From positions 186,001-250,000 of the forward strand of contig NZ_JAPKNJ010000004.1 of the NCBI RefSeq assembly GCF_026343945.1: a DNA stretch of 64,000 nt, written 5' to 3'. Of the stretch, positions 44,887-53,167 are shown piece after piece; within the stretch, counting starts at the first letter, position 1; each line of letters opens with the position of its first letter. Both the position numbers and the translations under genes were made by a program. The DNA comes from Kaistia algarum. GTDB lineage: Bacteria > Pseudomonadota > Alphaproteobacteria > Rhizobiales > Kaistiaceae. The notes beneath the pieces are model-generated. The model searched no databases, had not been told where the DNA came from, and worked only from the letters and a program-made list of their open reading frames with translations.

Positions 44887-45722
44887 TTCAGCCCTCCCGT
44901 CGCCCCGACGCCTTCGCGAATCTGGCGCGCGAGCAGGAGATACATCACCAAGACCGGCATCATCGAGATGGCGAGCGAGGCGAAGACCATGCCCCAGTCG
45001 GTGCGGAACTGGCCGATGAAGGTGGTGATGGCGAGCGGCACGGTCTTGTAGTCGTCGTCGAAGATGAAGATCAGCGGGAAGAAGAAATCGTTCCACACCG
45101 CGATCGCCGTGAAAATCGCGACGATGGCGATCGCCGGCCGGATCGTTGGCAGGATGATCGAGACGAGGATGCGCCCCTCCCCGGCCCCGTCGAGCCGCGC
45201 CGCTTCCTCCAGCTCGCGCGGCAGCACGCGCATGAAATTGGCGAGGATGAAGACGGCGAAAGGAATACGGATGGCGCTGTAGACGAAAACGAGCCCGAGG
45301 CGGCTGTCGAGCAGGTCCAGCGACTTCATCAGCGTGAAGAGCTCGACCGAGGCGAGGCGGATCGGCAGCATGACGCCGGCTAGAAAGAAGGCGAGCACCG
45401 GCGAGGACCAGCCGAGCTGGTAGCGGCTCAAGGGAAACGCCGCCATTGCCGAGACGACGAGCGTCAGGACCACGGCGCCGCCCGTCACGGCGAAGGAATT
45501 GACCATGTAACGGGCGAATTGCGCCTTGGTCCAGGCATTGACGAAGTTGTCCAGCGTCCACGAGGTCGGCAGGCCGAACTTGTCGCCATAGATTTCCGCC
45601 GTCGACTTGAAGCAGGAGACGACCAGAATATAGAGCGGCAGTGCAACGACGAGCATCCAAAGCGCGAGCACGACCCAGCCCGGCAACCGCTTCACATGAT
45701 AGGCGATGTCGAGATTGGTCAT
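44883..45722 (-). CDS. CUT1 sugar ABC transporter permease (MalG-like)
   Basis: A 279-residue inner-membrane permease. The EAA loop is RELEEAARLDGAGEGRILVSIILPTI (near residue 172). The N-terminal helix LPGWVVLALWMLVVALPLYILVV and five more hydrophobic segments are visible. It overlaps the upstream permease and the downstream deacetylase gene by 4 nt each, so the operon is tightly coupled. Confidence 0.92.
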   Translation of the reverse strand: MTNLDIAYHVKRLPGWVVLALWMLVVALPLYILVVSCFKSTAEIYGDKFGLPTSWTLDNFVNAWTKAQFARYMVNSFAVTGGAVVLTLVVSAMAAFPLSRYQLGWSSPVLAFFLAGVMLPIRLASVELFTLMKSLDLLDSRLGLVFVYSAIRIPFAVFILANFMRVLPRELEEAARLDGAGEGRILVSIILPTIRPAIAIVAIFTAIAVWNDFFFPLIFIFDDDYKTVPLAITTFIGQFRTDWGMVFASLAISMMPVLVMYLLLARQIREGVGATGGLK

Positions 45723-46600
45723 GTCAGCCTCACCGTCCGCCGCTCGAAAAAGCGCAGCAGCGCGATGGTCACGATCGTGAGCAGCAGGAACAGCAGTGTG
45801 CCGAGCGCCAGCGCCAGGCCGATATCGGTGATGCCGACCGCGCCCTCGGCCCCGAAGGCGAGGCGGTAGAAATAGGTCACCAGCGTATCGGTCGAGAAGT
45901 TCGGGTTGCCCTGCACGCCCTGCATTACATAGACGAGGTCGAACTGGTTGAAGGTATTGATGAAGGTCAGCGTCGTCAGCGACGAGATCGACGGAATGAG
46001 CTGCGGCAGCGCGATCGACCACAGCACCCGTCCTGCCCCGGCCCCGTCGAGCCGCGCGGCCTCGAACACTTCGGGCTGGATCTGCCGGAGGCCCGCCGTG
46101 AAGATCAGCACCGGAAGCCCCATCCAGTTCCAGGCATCAACCGCGATCAGCACCCAGAGCGCCCAGGTTGAATCGCCGAGAATGGTCAGTCGCCCATCGA
46201 GAAGACCGAGCTTGTGCAGCAGCGCCTCGACGACACCGTCCGGCGTCAGCAGCAGCCGCCAGAGCGCGCCGACAATGACGGGCGACAGGACGGCGGGAAA
46301 GAAAAAGGCCGATTGCAGGAACGCCGTGCCGCGTCCGCGCAGGAACAGCAGGTAGGCAAAGACGAGGCCGAGCCCGTTCTGCAGCACCATGATGCCGGCG
46401 AACCAGAAGACATTGTGTGCAAAGGCTCCAGACAGCTTCGGCCAGCTCGGATCGACGAAGAGGCGCGCGAAATTATCGAGCCCGACGAAGCCCCGCATCC
46501 GGAGTCCCTTCCACTCGAAGAACGAGCCCCACAATGATGTCGCGAGCGGATAGACGACGAAGAGGCAGTAGATTGCGAGCGCCGGCAGGACGAAAAGCAC
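45719..46600 (-). CDS. CUT1 sugar ABC transporter permease (MalF-like), start uncertain
   Basis: A permease of at least 293 residues with the EAA loop PEVFEAARLDGAGAGRVLWSIALPQL and six hydrophobic segments. The coordinates use the first conventional start, GTG at 46600. That GTG lies within the first transmembrane segment (LFVLPALAIYCLFVVYP) and has no ribosome-binding site. Codons upstream remain open and read like the cytoplasmic N-terminus of MalF-type permeases (RLRRERIEWSKHRAA). The only start-like codon with a good ribosome-binding site (AAGGAGG, 5 nt spacing) is ATT at 46657. Confidence 0.85.
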   Translation of the reverse strand: MLFVLPALAIYCLFVVYPLATSLWGSFFEWKGLRMRGFVGLDNFARLFVDPSWPKLSGAFAHNVFWFAGIMVLQNGLGLVFAYLLFLRGRGTAFLQSAFFFPAVLSPVIVGALWRLLLTPDGVVEALLHKLGLLDGRLTILGDSTWALWVLIAVDAWNWMGLPVLIFTAGLRQIQPEVFEAARLDGAGAGRVLWSIALPQLIPSISSLTTLTFINTFNQFDLVYVMQGVQGNPNFSTDTLVTYFYRLAFGAEGAVGITDIGLALALGTLLFLLLTIVTIALLRFFERRTVRLT

Positions 46601-46718
46601 CGCCGCGCGGTGCTTCGACCATTCGATGCGTTCTCGCCTGAGGCGAATTGCCGGAATTCTCGCCTCCTTCGGGCTGATCTTCTGTTCCTCGCCTCACCTC
46701 AGGGTGAAGGCAGAGCAC

Positions 46719-46748
46719 GGGCAGGGGCGGATCGCTCCGCCCCTGCCC
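46719..46748 (-). terminator. Intercistronic stem-loop after the amino-sugar binding-protein gene
   Basis: GGGCAGGGGCGG (46719-46730) pairs perfectly with CCGCCCCTGCCC (46737-46748), 12 bp with a 6-nt loop, just after the stop of the binding-protein gene and before the permease. Confidence 0.7.
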
Positions 46749-46753
46749 CCTCC

Positions 46754-48004
46754 TCACATCTTCGGCTTGAACCAGGTCGACACGCCCGCATCCATGTCGG
46801 CGGCGAGCTTGTCGGGAGCGATCTTGCCTTCGATCACATCGATGATCTGGGCCTGCAGAATCGAGGAGGCCGTCGGCGTCTGCCAGCGGAAGCCGACAAG
46901 CGTCAGATAGGGCGTCGGGTTGGCCTGCATGTCGATCATCGCCTTCAGCACCGGATCATTCGCCGTGGCACCCGAGCGGGCCGGCGGCCAGCCGAGATTG
47001 TCGGCGAAGAGCTGCGCGAATTCTGCCGAAGCGATGAATTGCAGCACCTTCGTCGCGTCTTCCTTGTGCTCGCTGTCGGAGACGAGGCCATAGGAGCCGT
47101 CGGAGAAGGTCGAGACCGGCACCGCGCCCTCAGCCTTGTCGGCCGGGAACGGGAAGATCGAGAACTTCAGGTTCGGGTTCTGCGCCTTGAACGAGCCGTT
47201 TTCCCAGGCGCCGCCGAAGAACATCGCCGCCTTGCCGGAGATAAACTGCTGCGTCGCGGTCGTATAATCGACGCCAGCGAAGCCGTCGGAATAATACGGC
47301 GCCAGTGCCTTCACCCGCTCCAGCGCCTGGACGTAGCGCGCATCGGTGAACTTCGCCTTGCCGCTCATCATCTCGTCATAGAAGCCGGCGCCATAGACGG
47401 TTGGGCCGACGACGCCGACGCTGATCTCCAGCGCCCAGGCCGAGCCATTGGCACCGCCCGCCGCGATCGGCAGCACGCCCGCCGCCTTGAGCTTGTCGCA
47501 GGCGGCCACGAACTCGTCATAGGTCTTCGGAACGGCGATGCCATTCTTCTCGAAGATCTCGGTATTGTAGAAGACACCCATCACCGGGGTCGAATAGGGC
47601 ACGCCATAGAGCTTGCCGTCGGCGACGCCCCGCGAGCCGCCGAGTGCTGCTTCGCCGAATTCCTTCAACTGGGGCACGCTCTCGTCGAGCGCATCCAGAT
47701 AGCCGCCATCGACCAGCGGCTGAAGCTCGCCATAGGCCTTCAACTGCGCGATATCCGGCCCCTTGCCGCCGCGCAGCGCCGTCGACAGGCGGTTCTGATA
47801 GTCCGCATCCGGGGTGAATTGCAGCTTGACGGTGATATCGGGGTTCTTGGCCGTGAAGGCGGTGAAGATCTTTTCCATCGCCGCCTGATCCTCGGTACGC
47901 CAACTCCAGAGAGTCACCTCCCCGGCGGTAGCGGTCAGCGCACTGGCGGCCAGCGCCAGGGCGCCGATGGCAGCGGTCTTCCAGCGAAGTCGAACATTGA
48001 GCAT
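46754..48004 (-). CDS. CUT1 sugar-binding periplasmic protein
   Basis: A 416-residue family 1 solute-binding protein. The signal peptide is residues 1 to about 27 (MLNVRLRWKTAAIGALALAA..., cleavage near ATAGEV). Fold markers are EVTLWSWRTEDQAAMEKIF, GKGPDIAQLKAYGELQPL, YNTEIFEKNGIAVPKTYDEF and FISGKAAMFFGGAWENGSF. It opens the operon that runs through two permeases, the PIG-L deacetylase, ROK kinase, GntR regulator and SIS protein. An N-acetylated sugar or oligosaccharide is the likely ligand (inference). Confidence 0.92.
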   Translation of the reverse strand: MLNVRLRWKTAAIGALALAASALTATAGEVTLWSWRTEDQAAMEKIFTAFTAKNPDITVKLQFTPDADYQNRLSTALRGGKGPDIAQLKAYGELQPLVDGGYLDALDESVPQLKEFGEAALGGSRGVADGKLYGVPYSTPVMGVFYNTEIFEKNGIAVPKTYDEFVAACDKLKAAGVLPIAAGGANGSAWALEISVGVVGPTVYGAGFYDEMMSGKAKFTDARYVQALERVKALAPYYSDGFAGVDYTTATQQFISGKAAMFFGGAWENGSFKAQNPNLKFSIFPFPADKAEGAVPVSTFSDGSYGLVSDSEHKEDATKVLQFIASAEFAQLFADNLGWPPARSGATANDPVLKAMIDMQANPTPYLTLVGFRWQTPTASSILQAQIIDVIEGKIAPDKLAADMDAGVSTWFKPKM

Positions 48005-48034
48005 CGTTAGGTCCCTCTGTTGACGTACTTATAT

Positions 48035-48051
48035 CGTTATAACGTCCTAAC
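48035..48051. promoter_or_regulatory. Putative operator before the amino-sugar operon
   Basis: CGTTATAACG (48035-48044) is a perfect palindrome continuing into TCCTAAC. The string TTATAACGTCCT recurs, in opposite orientation, at 51700-51711 before the next binding-protein gene. Confidence 0.5.
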
Positions 48052-48117
48052 CACTTTATTCGGTCAGGAGCCCGGCGCAAGAGGTTTGCGGGCCCGGACG
48101 AACGGAATCTCACGCCG

Positions 48118-48981
48118 TCATTGCCCGCCCATGCCCGAGGCGGTGACGGTGCGCACGAAGAAGCGCTGCAGGAAGACGAACAGGATCAGCGGCGGCAGTA
48201 CCGCCAGCGTCGCGCCGGCCATGACGAGGTTGGTGTTGATCGCCGAGCGGTTATAGGAGAGCAGCCGCGAGAGGCTGATCACGATCGGATACTCGCTGGA
48301 ATTGCCCTGCAGCACGGTGAGCGGCCACAGATAGCTGTTCCAGTGATAGACGAACGCGAACAGCGCCAGCGCCGCGAGCGCGGGCGCGACGGCCGGCGCC
48401 ACGATCGTGAACACGATCCGCATCTCCGACGCGCCGTCGAGCCGCGCCGCTTCCAGCAGTTCATCCGGCACGCCCGCCACGAACTGGCGCATCAGGAAGA
48501 TGCCGAACGCATTGGCGAGATTGGGCAATATGACACCGGCAAGGCTTGCCGAGAGCCCGATCGAACCGATCATGCGATAGAGCGGGATCAGCGTCACGAT
48601 CGGCGGCAGGAACATGGTCGCGATGGTGATGGCGAACAGCGCATCGCGGCCGCGGAAGCGATATTTGGAGAAGGCGTAGCCGGCCATCAGCGAGGTGATC
48701 AGGATGCCGGTCGTCGTCACGCCCGCGATGATCGCCGAATTGACGAAGGAGCGGCCGGCATTGATCAGGTCGGTCACCTTTTCATAGGCGTCGAGCGAGG
48801 GCGTCGCAGGGATCCAGACCGGCGGCGTCTGCATCGCCTCGGCCGGCGTCTTGAGGCTCGACAGCACCATCCAGGCGAGCGGGAAGGCCGCGGCGACCGC
48901 GATCGCGATCATAAGGACATAGAGCAGCGCGCGGCCGAGCGGAGCGCCCTCGCCCGGGGCATAGATATCGCGCGCGGCCAT
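48118..48981 (-). CDS. CUT1 sugar ABC transporter permease (MalG-like)
   Basis: A 287-residue inner-membrane permease, with EAA loop DELLEAARLDGASEMRIVFTIVAPAV near residue 188 and six hydrophobic segments. It shares one base with the preceding permease (stop/start overlap). The operon ends here, 113 nt before the amino-sugar operon starts; no ATPase or enzyme gene accompanies it. Confidence 0.92.
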   Translation of the reverse strand: MAARDIYAPGEGAPLGRALLYVLMIAIAVAAAFPLAWMVLSSLKTPAEAMQTPPVWIPATPSLDAYEKVTDLINAGRSFVNSAIIAGVTTTGILITSLMAGYAFSKYRFRGRDALFAITIATMFLPPIVTLIPLYRMIGSIGLSASLAGVILPNLANAFGIFLMRQFVAGVPDELLEAARLDGASEMRIVFTIVAPAVAPALAALALFAFVYHWNSYLWPLTVLQGNSSEYPIVISLSRLLSYNRSAINTNLVMAGATLAVLPPLILFVFLQRFFVRTVTASGMGGQ

Positions 48982-49880
48982 TACTTCGCCCCCCGGCCAG
49001 TCGGCTCGGACCGCGCGAAGGCGAAGACCGCCGTCACCGTGATCACGAGCGCGAGGAGCAGCGTCACCGACATGGCCGAGCCGAGCCCGCCCTGCGCCCG
49101 TTCGATGCCGACGCGGCGGATATGATAGGTGAGCACGTTGGTCGACCCGACCGGCCCCCCCTGCGTGATCAGCGCCACCGGCTCGAACACCTGCACCGCA
49201 TTGATCAGCGCGATAACGGCGGAGAAGAGCAGCGTGCGTTTCAGGAGGGGCAGCGTGATGAAGCCGAAGAGGCTGAAACCCTTCGCGCCGTCGATCCGCG
49301 CCGCGTCATAGACCGATTGCGGGATCTGCGTCAGGCCGGCGATGACAAGAACCGTAAAATAGCCGACCTGCTGCCAGACATTCAGAAACACGATCGAGAC
49401 GAGCGCGGTATCGGGCGAGGAAAGCCAGGGCTGCGGCCCGATCCCGACAAGGCCGAGTATCTGGTTGATCGGCCCCTCGCTCGGCGAATAGAGCTTGGAA
49501 AACACCAGCGCCACCGCGATCATCGGCACCATATAGGTCGCGAACAGGACGGTTCGCAGCACCTCGGCGCCCTTCAGCCGCGCCTGATGCACCAGCAGGC
49601 CGAAGGCGACCGACAGCGGCAGCAGCAGCGCGATCGACAGCGCCGAATAGAGAGCCGTATTGACGAGCGCGCCCTTGAAGTCACGCCCGACTGAGGATGA
49701 CGAGAAGATCTCGGCAAAATTATCGAGCCCGATGAAGCTCGCCGTCGCGAACGGCGTCTGCGTCGACCATTTCGTGAACGAAAGGCCGATCGTCAGCGCG
49801 ATCGGCACGAGGACGAAGACCGCAATCGGCCCGAGGCTCGGCACGAGCATGGCGAGGGTCGATTTGCGGAAGGGGTTCAT
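48981..49880 (-). CDS. CUT1 sugar ABC transporter permease (MalF-like)
   Basis: A 299-residue inner-membrane permease, EAA loop QSVYDAARIDGAKGFSLFGFITLPLL near residue 197. ATG 49880 (MNPFRKSTLAMLVPSLGPI) was chosen; the open frame upstream to 49991 translates repeat DNA rich in Arg, Pro and Gly. No clear ribosome-binding site precedes the ATG. It lies 463 nt from the binding-protein gene, with several palindromic repeats between. Confidence 0.88.
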   Translation of the reverse strand: MNPFRKSTLAMLVPSLGPIAVFVLVPIALTIGLSFTKWSTQTPFATASFIGLDNFAEIFSSSSVGRDFKGALVNTALYSALSIALLLPLSVAFGLLVHQARLKGAEVLRTVLFATYMVPMIAVALVFSKLYSPSEGPINQILGLVGIGPQPWLSSPDTALVSIVFLNVWQQVGYFTVLVIAGLTQIPQSVYDAARIDGAKGFSLFGFITLPLLKRTLLFSAVIALINAVQVFEPVALITQGGPVGSTNVLTYHIRRVGIERAQGGLGSAMSVTLLLALVITVTAVFAFARSEPTGRGAK

Positions 49881-49941
49881 AAGGCGCGATAGGCTTTCGT
49901 TCTCTGCGGCGAGGTCTGTCAGGAGCCCGCCCTTCCTTCTC

Positions 49942-50056
49942 CTCCCCCGTTGTGGGGGAGGCCGGGAGGGGGGGCCTCTCCGCCTGGGCAATCGTCGACA
50001 ACAGCGCTCTACGCCCGGCAGCCCCCTCTCCGGCTCTCCCCCACAAGGGGGGAGAG
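49942..50056. repeat. Palindromic repeat pair (type A), inverted
   Basis: The hairpin CTCCCCC-GTTGT-GGGGGAG (49942-49960) with its flank GCCGGGAGGGGG faces an inverted copy ending in CTCTCCCCC-ACAA-GGGGGGAGAG (50034-50056). The two halves match over about 30 bases as reverse complements, forming a BIME-like unit. Confidence 0.7.
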
Positions 50057-50099
50057 GGAAGATCGGAGCGTGTCATCGGCCGCTGTTGCCACCACCCCT

Positions 50100-50179
50100 G
50101 TCATGGCCGGGCTTGACCCGGCAATCCAGACTGGCGGCGTCCCAAGAGACTGGATGCCCGGGTCAAACCCGAGGATGAC
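50100..50179. repeat. 80-bp palindromic element (type B)
   Basis: The left arm from 50100 (GTCATGGCCGGGCTTGACCC...) and right arm ending at 50179 (...GGGTCAAACCCGAGGATGAC) match as reverse complements over about 30 bases with few mismatches. The centre is ~20 nt. It resembles a dispersed alphaproteobacterial intergenic repeat (from memory). Confidence 0.7.
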
Positions 50180-50204
50180 GGCATTCTTTAGAGAGGCATC
50201 AGCG

Positions 50205-50332
50205 CCCCCTTCTCCCTCTCCCGCCTGCGGGAGAGGGTTGGGGTGAGGGCCTTTCCTCCAACCGTTCCGGGGCACCAGGTCAAGCAAGACCCTCACCCCG
50301 GCCCTCTCCCGCTGGCGCGGGCGAGGGAGAAG
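50205..50332. repeat. Second palindromic repeat pair (type A-like), inverted
   Basis: CCCCTTCTCCCTCTCCCGCC...GGGGTGAGGG (50205-50251) and its inverted copy ...CCCTCACCCC...GAGGGAGAAGG (50288-50332) match over about 45 bases. Each half also forms its own hairpin. It lies right after the binding-protein stop at 50344. Confidence 0.7.
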
Positions 50333-50343
50333 GAAGAAAGCCC

Positions 50344-51639
50344 CTACTTCGCCGCCTTTTCCAGGATCGCCGTGGCATCCGCCTGCGCCGCCTTCTGCGC
50401 CTCGGCGGCCGTCTCCTTGCCGAACTGGATCGCTTCCAGATGGCCCTGCAGAGATTCCGTGAATTCCTGGCCGCCGAGCACGGTCGGGAACGGATGCGCC
50501 TCGTTCAGCACGCTGACATAACCGGCGAGGAACGGCGTCTTCAGCCGCTCGGCAAAGGCCGTGACGTCGGAGGTCCGCGACGGCAGGATGCCCATGGACT
50601 GGAGCAGATCGCCCATGCCGGAGGCGCCGTTCGCGCCGGAGGTCGGGCCGTTGAACCAGGCGAGGAAATCCCACGCCGCCTTCTTCTCCGCGTCCGAGGC
50701 GCCTTCCGAGACGACGGTCAGCCAGGAATAGGAGATCGAATGCGGTCCGTCGCCCTTGGGGCCGACCGGGATCGGCGCCGTGGCGATATCGGCGAATCTG
50801 TCGCCCATGCCGGCCTTCAGCGCCGATTCCCACCAGTTCGCCATGATGATCATGCCGGTCTTGCCGGAGACGAAATTGTCGAGGAACGGCCCGGTCGTAT
50901 TGGCATCGGCCGTGCCCATGGTGGCAACCGTCGCGCCGGACTGGATCAGCTTCTCATAGAGGCCGAAGGTCTCGCCCGCGCTCTCGCTATCGAGGGCCGG
51001 CTTGCCGTCCACGACGAGCGAACCGCCATTCGACGCCAGAAGCGAGGCGAAGGGGTGCACGACGCCCGCCGCCCAGGAATTGATCATGCCGAAGCCCTGC
51101 TGGCCCTTGTCCTTGTTGGTCAGCTTCTCGGCCGCGCTGAAGAAATCGTCCCAGGTCTTCGGCGCTTCCTTGATGCCGGCTTCCTCGAACAGCTTCTTGT
51201 TGTAGTTGAGCGCGTAGACATCGATCTCGTTCGGATAGCCATAGACCGTGCCGCCGGCGCTGGCGGCCGTCGCGACGCCCTTCGGCCAGTTGGTGGTGAC
51301 GTCCGAGGCGTTCGCCTCCGGCGCGGCGTCGACCAGCTTGTCGCGCACCAGTTCCGGCAGCCAGAGATCATAGATGCCGGCGATCGTCGGCCCGCCGGCC
51401 TGGCCGGCCTGCGAACGCAAGGTGGTCAGAAGGTCGCCGAAGGGAACGGCGCGCACCTCGACCTTCACGCCCGGATGATCCTTGGCATAGGTCGCCGCCG
51501 CCGCCTCGAGCTTCGCCACCGTCTCCGGCGGCCAATGCGTCAGGAACGAAACCGTGACATCCTCGGCAAAAGCCACACCCGCCGACAAAGCCGCCAGCGC
51601 GACCCCGACAAACGCCCCTGCGAAAGGTCTGATGCTCAT
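50344..51639 (-). CDS. CUT1 sugar-binding periplasmic protein
   Basis: A 431-residue family 1 solute-binding protein. The signal peptide is residues 1 to about 25 (MSIRPFAGAFVGVALAALSA..., cleavage near VAFAED). Fold markers are VTVSFLTHWPPETVAKLEAA, YDLWLPELVRDKLVDAAPEA, NYNKKLFEEAGIKEAPKTWDDF and SGKTGMIIMANWWESALKAG. ATG 51639 follows AGAGGGACTTC; a start 33 nt upstream is less likely. It feeds the permeases at 48981 and 48118. The ligand is unknown. Confidence 0.92.
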   Translation of the reverse strand: MSIRPFAGAFVGVALAALSAGVAFAEDVTVSFLTHWPPETVAKLEAAAATYAKDHPGVKVEVRAVPFGDLLTTLRSQAGQAGGPTIAGIYDLWLPELVRDKLVDAAPEANASDVTTNWPKGVATAASAGGTVYGYPNEIDVYALNYNKKLFEEAGIKEAPKTWDDFFSAAEKLTNKDKGQQGFGMINSWAAGVVHPFASLLASNGGSLVVDGKPALDSESAGETFGLYEKLIQSGATVATMGTADANTTGPFLDNFVSGKTGMIIMANWWESALKAGMGDRFADIATAPIPVGPKGDGPHSISYSWLTVVSEGASDAEKKAAWDFLAWFNGPTSGANGASGMGDLLQSMGILPSRTSDVTAFAERLKTPFLAGYVSVLNEAHPFPTVLGGQEFTESLQGHLEAIQFGKETAAEAQKAAQADATAILEKAAK

Positions 51640-52010
51640 GAAGTCCCTCTTTCCCTGACACCAACGCCCCATTCCGGACGCGCGGCTCTTTATGACGTAA
51701 GGACGTTATAATGAGTTTGGGGGTGGGGCAAGGGGCGTTGGGGAGAGTTCAACCGGATGGGTTCGGACGGAGATGGAGAACCGGTCCCATCGTGGAACCG
51801 ACGGCGCCAGGGAGCCACCAGACTCGCTGCGGAGATCCGCCAATCCTCCCGGCGTCAGTGGGGACGATGCGTCTGGTTTGCGCCGATTGCGGTCATTGGC
51901 GGAGTGGCCCGGGACTGGCTGCGGAGCCACGACGGGAGGGTGGAACAGTCAGGTCAGGGGCTATCGCGGCTCGCGAGTTGGCTGGGAGAGCGTCTCCTCT
52001 TGCCGACAGG
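51640..52010. other. 371-base intergenic region with promoter/operator
   Basis: The left end holds the putative operator at 51697-51711. The rest has short overlapping open frames in all plus-strand phases without recognisable content; no RNA gene or repeat was seen. Confidence 0.5.
51697..51711. promoter_or_regulatory. Putative operator before the second CUT1 operon
   Basis: GTAAGGACGTTATAA is the reverse complement of TTATAACGTCCTTAC and matches 14 of 15 bases of TTATAACGTCCTAAC at 48037-48051. Shared control of both transporter operons is likely. Confidence 0.5.
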
Positions 52011-52913
52011 TCATGAGGCTTGCTCCAGCCGCGCCGCTCGCTCGGTCGCCACATAGACCAGATCGTGGATATACATGCCGGCCGCCAATCCCCGATCATA
52101 GCTCAACCAATGGCGGGGCAGGATTTCGATGTTGCGGCCGCCGCGCCCATGAAGCCTGACCAGATCGGCTGCCTCGGCGGCGGCCAGCAGATCGCGCACA
52201 TGGGTGCGCGAGACGCCCAGGCGCTCTCCGATGTCGGCATAGGGCACGGTGGCGTTCGGATAGCCCGGTGCCGCCATCGCGGCGCGAAGAAGCGCCGCCT
52301 GCAGCACGGCGCCGGCGGCGTGATTGAAGAAGAGCATCGTGTCCGGCAGTGACAGCAGGAGCGAGGCGCCGAGCGGCAGGAAGGAAATGCTGAGCCGGCG
52401 ATATTGGGCGTGAAACAGCCGGTCGTGTTGCATAATCGGCCGATAATCATGGTCGGGATAGAGCGTGGCCAGCGGCGCGACATGAGCGGCGAGCCAATCG
52501 CTGTCATGCTGTCTGAGTTTTTCAGTCGGTTTCAGGATGCGCACGCGCCGATCCCGATCCGCCGGCCGATGCTCCATGAAGCCGGTCGAACATAGCCGCG
52601 CGATCAGGCCATCGATATGGCGATCGCTGGCGAGGCCGAACAAGGCCATTTCCTGCTTGAGGCGTTTGGTCGTCAGCCAGGTTTCACGCCGCGTCGGATC
52701 GGCGCTGGCGTCGAGCATGCCGGCGATATGATAGACGAGGAATCGGCCCGACTCGATGAGAAGCCGCACCGTGAACGGGTCGCCGTCGTAAAGCGCAAGA
52801 AATCGGTCGAGATGAATGGCGCGTGCCTCGGCCAGGCGCGGATGGCTGAGGATGTCCTCATAGGCGAGGCGCGGTGGCCCCCCGGCAAGGCGTTCGATGT
52901 CGGCTTGCTGCAA
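52011..52913 (-). CDS. Putative transcriptional regulator with two winged-helix regions
   Basis: A 300-residue protein. A first MarR-like winged region is near residues 80-130 (LTTKRLKQEMALFGLASDRHIDGLIARLCSTGFMEHRPADRDRR). A second, Crp-like HTH is near 225-255 (YADIGERLGVSRTHVRDLLAAAEAADLVRLHGRGGRNIEILP). I do not recognise the full architecture. Its targets are unknown; the divergent 96-residue gene and glycosyltransferase are neighbours. ATG at 52913. Confidence 0.65.
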   Translation of the reverse strand: MQQADIERLAGGPPRLAYEDILSHPRLAEARAIHLDRFLALYDGDPFTVRLLIESGRFLVYHIAGMLDASADPTRRETWLTTKRLKQEMALFGLASDRHIDGLIARLCSTGFMEHRPADRDRRVRILKPTEKLRQHDSDWLAAHVAPLATLYPDHDYRPIMQHDRLFHAQYRRLSISFLPLGASLLLSLPDTMLFFNHAAGAVLQAALLRAAMAAPGYPNATVPYADIGERLGVSRTHVRDLLAAAEAADLVRLHGRGGRNIEILPRHWLSYDRGLAAGMYIHDLVYVATERAARLEQAS

Positions 52914-53167
52914 CCGCGCCCCCTGGACCCCATCTGCGCCGCTTGAGCTTATGGGCGCCGACCAATAGGCGCAATGTTTTCCGACCGTTCTTCTGCCCGA
53001 TCGCTATCGTGTGGCTGTGGCCCTTGCCGCGCGGGCGGCGGGTTCACGGCACAGCGCTCATCATCTTGGCAGACAGTGTGGAGGCGATGACCTCGCACGC
53101 AAAGTCGCCTGCGCGTTTGCGGGATGAATGACCGCGTCTGCAACAGATGACATAAAGGGAAAAGCCG

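Noticed and set aside
46610..48010. 466-residue plus-strand open frame over the binding-protein gene
   Set aside because: Antisense to a complete solute-binding protein with signal peptide.
49942..50332. Possible CRISPR array
   Set aside because: The repeats are inverted palindromic pairs, not regularly spaced direct repeats with unique spacers, and no cas genes are nearby.
51711..52056. Overlapping short plus-strand open frames
   Set aside because: Three phases are open at once, none with a recognisable product or ribosome-binding site; part overlaps the end of the regulator gene.
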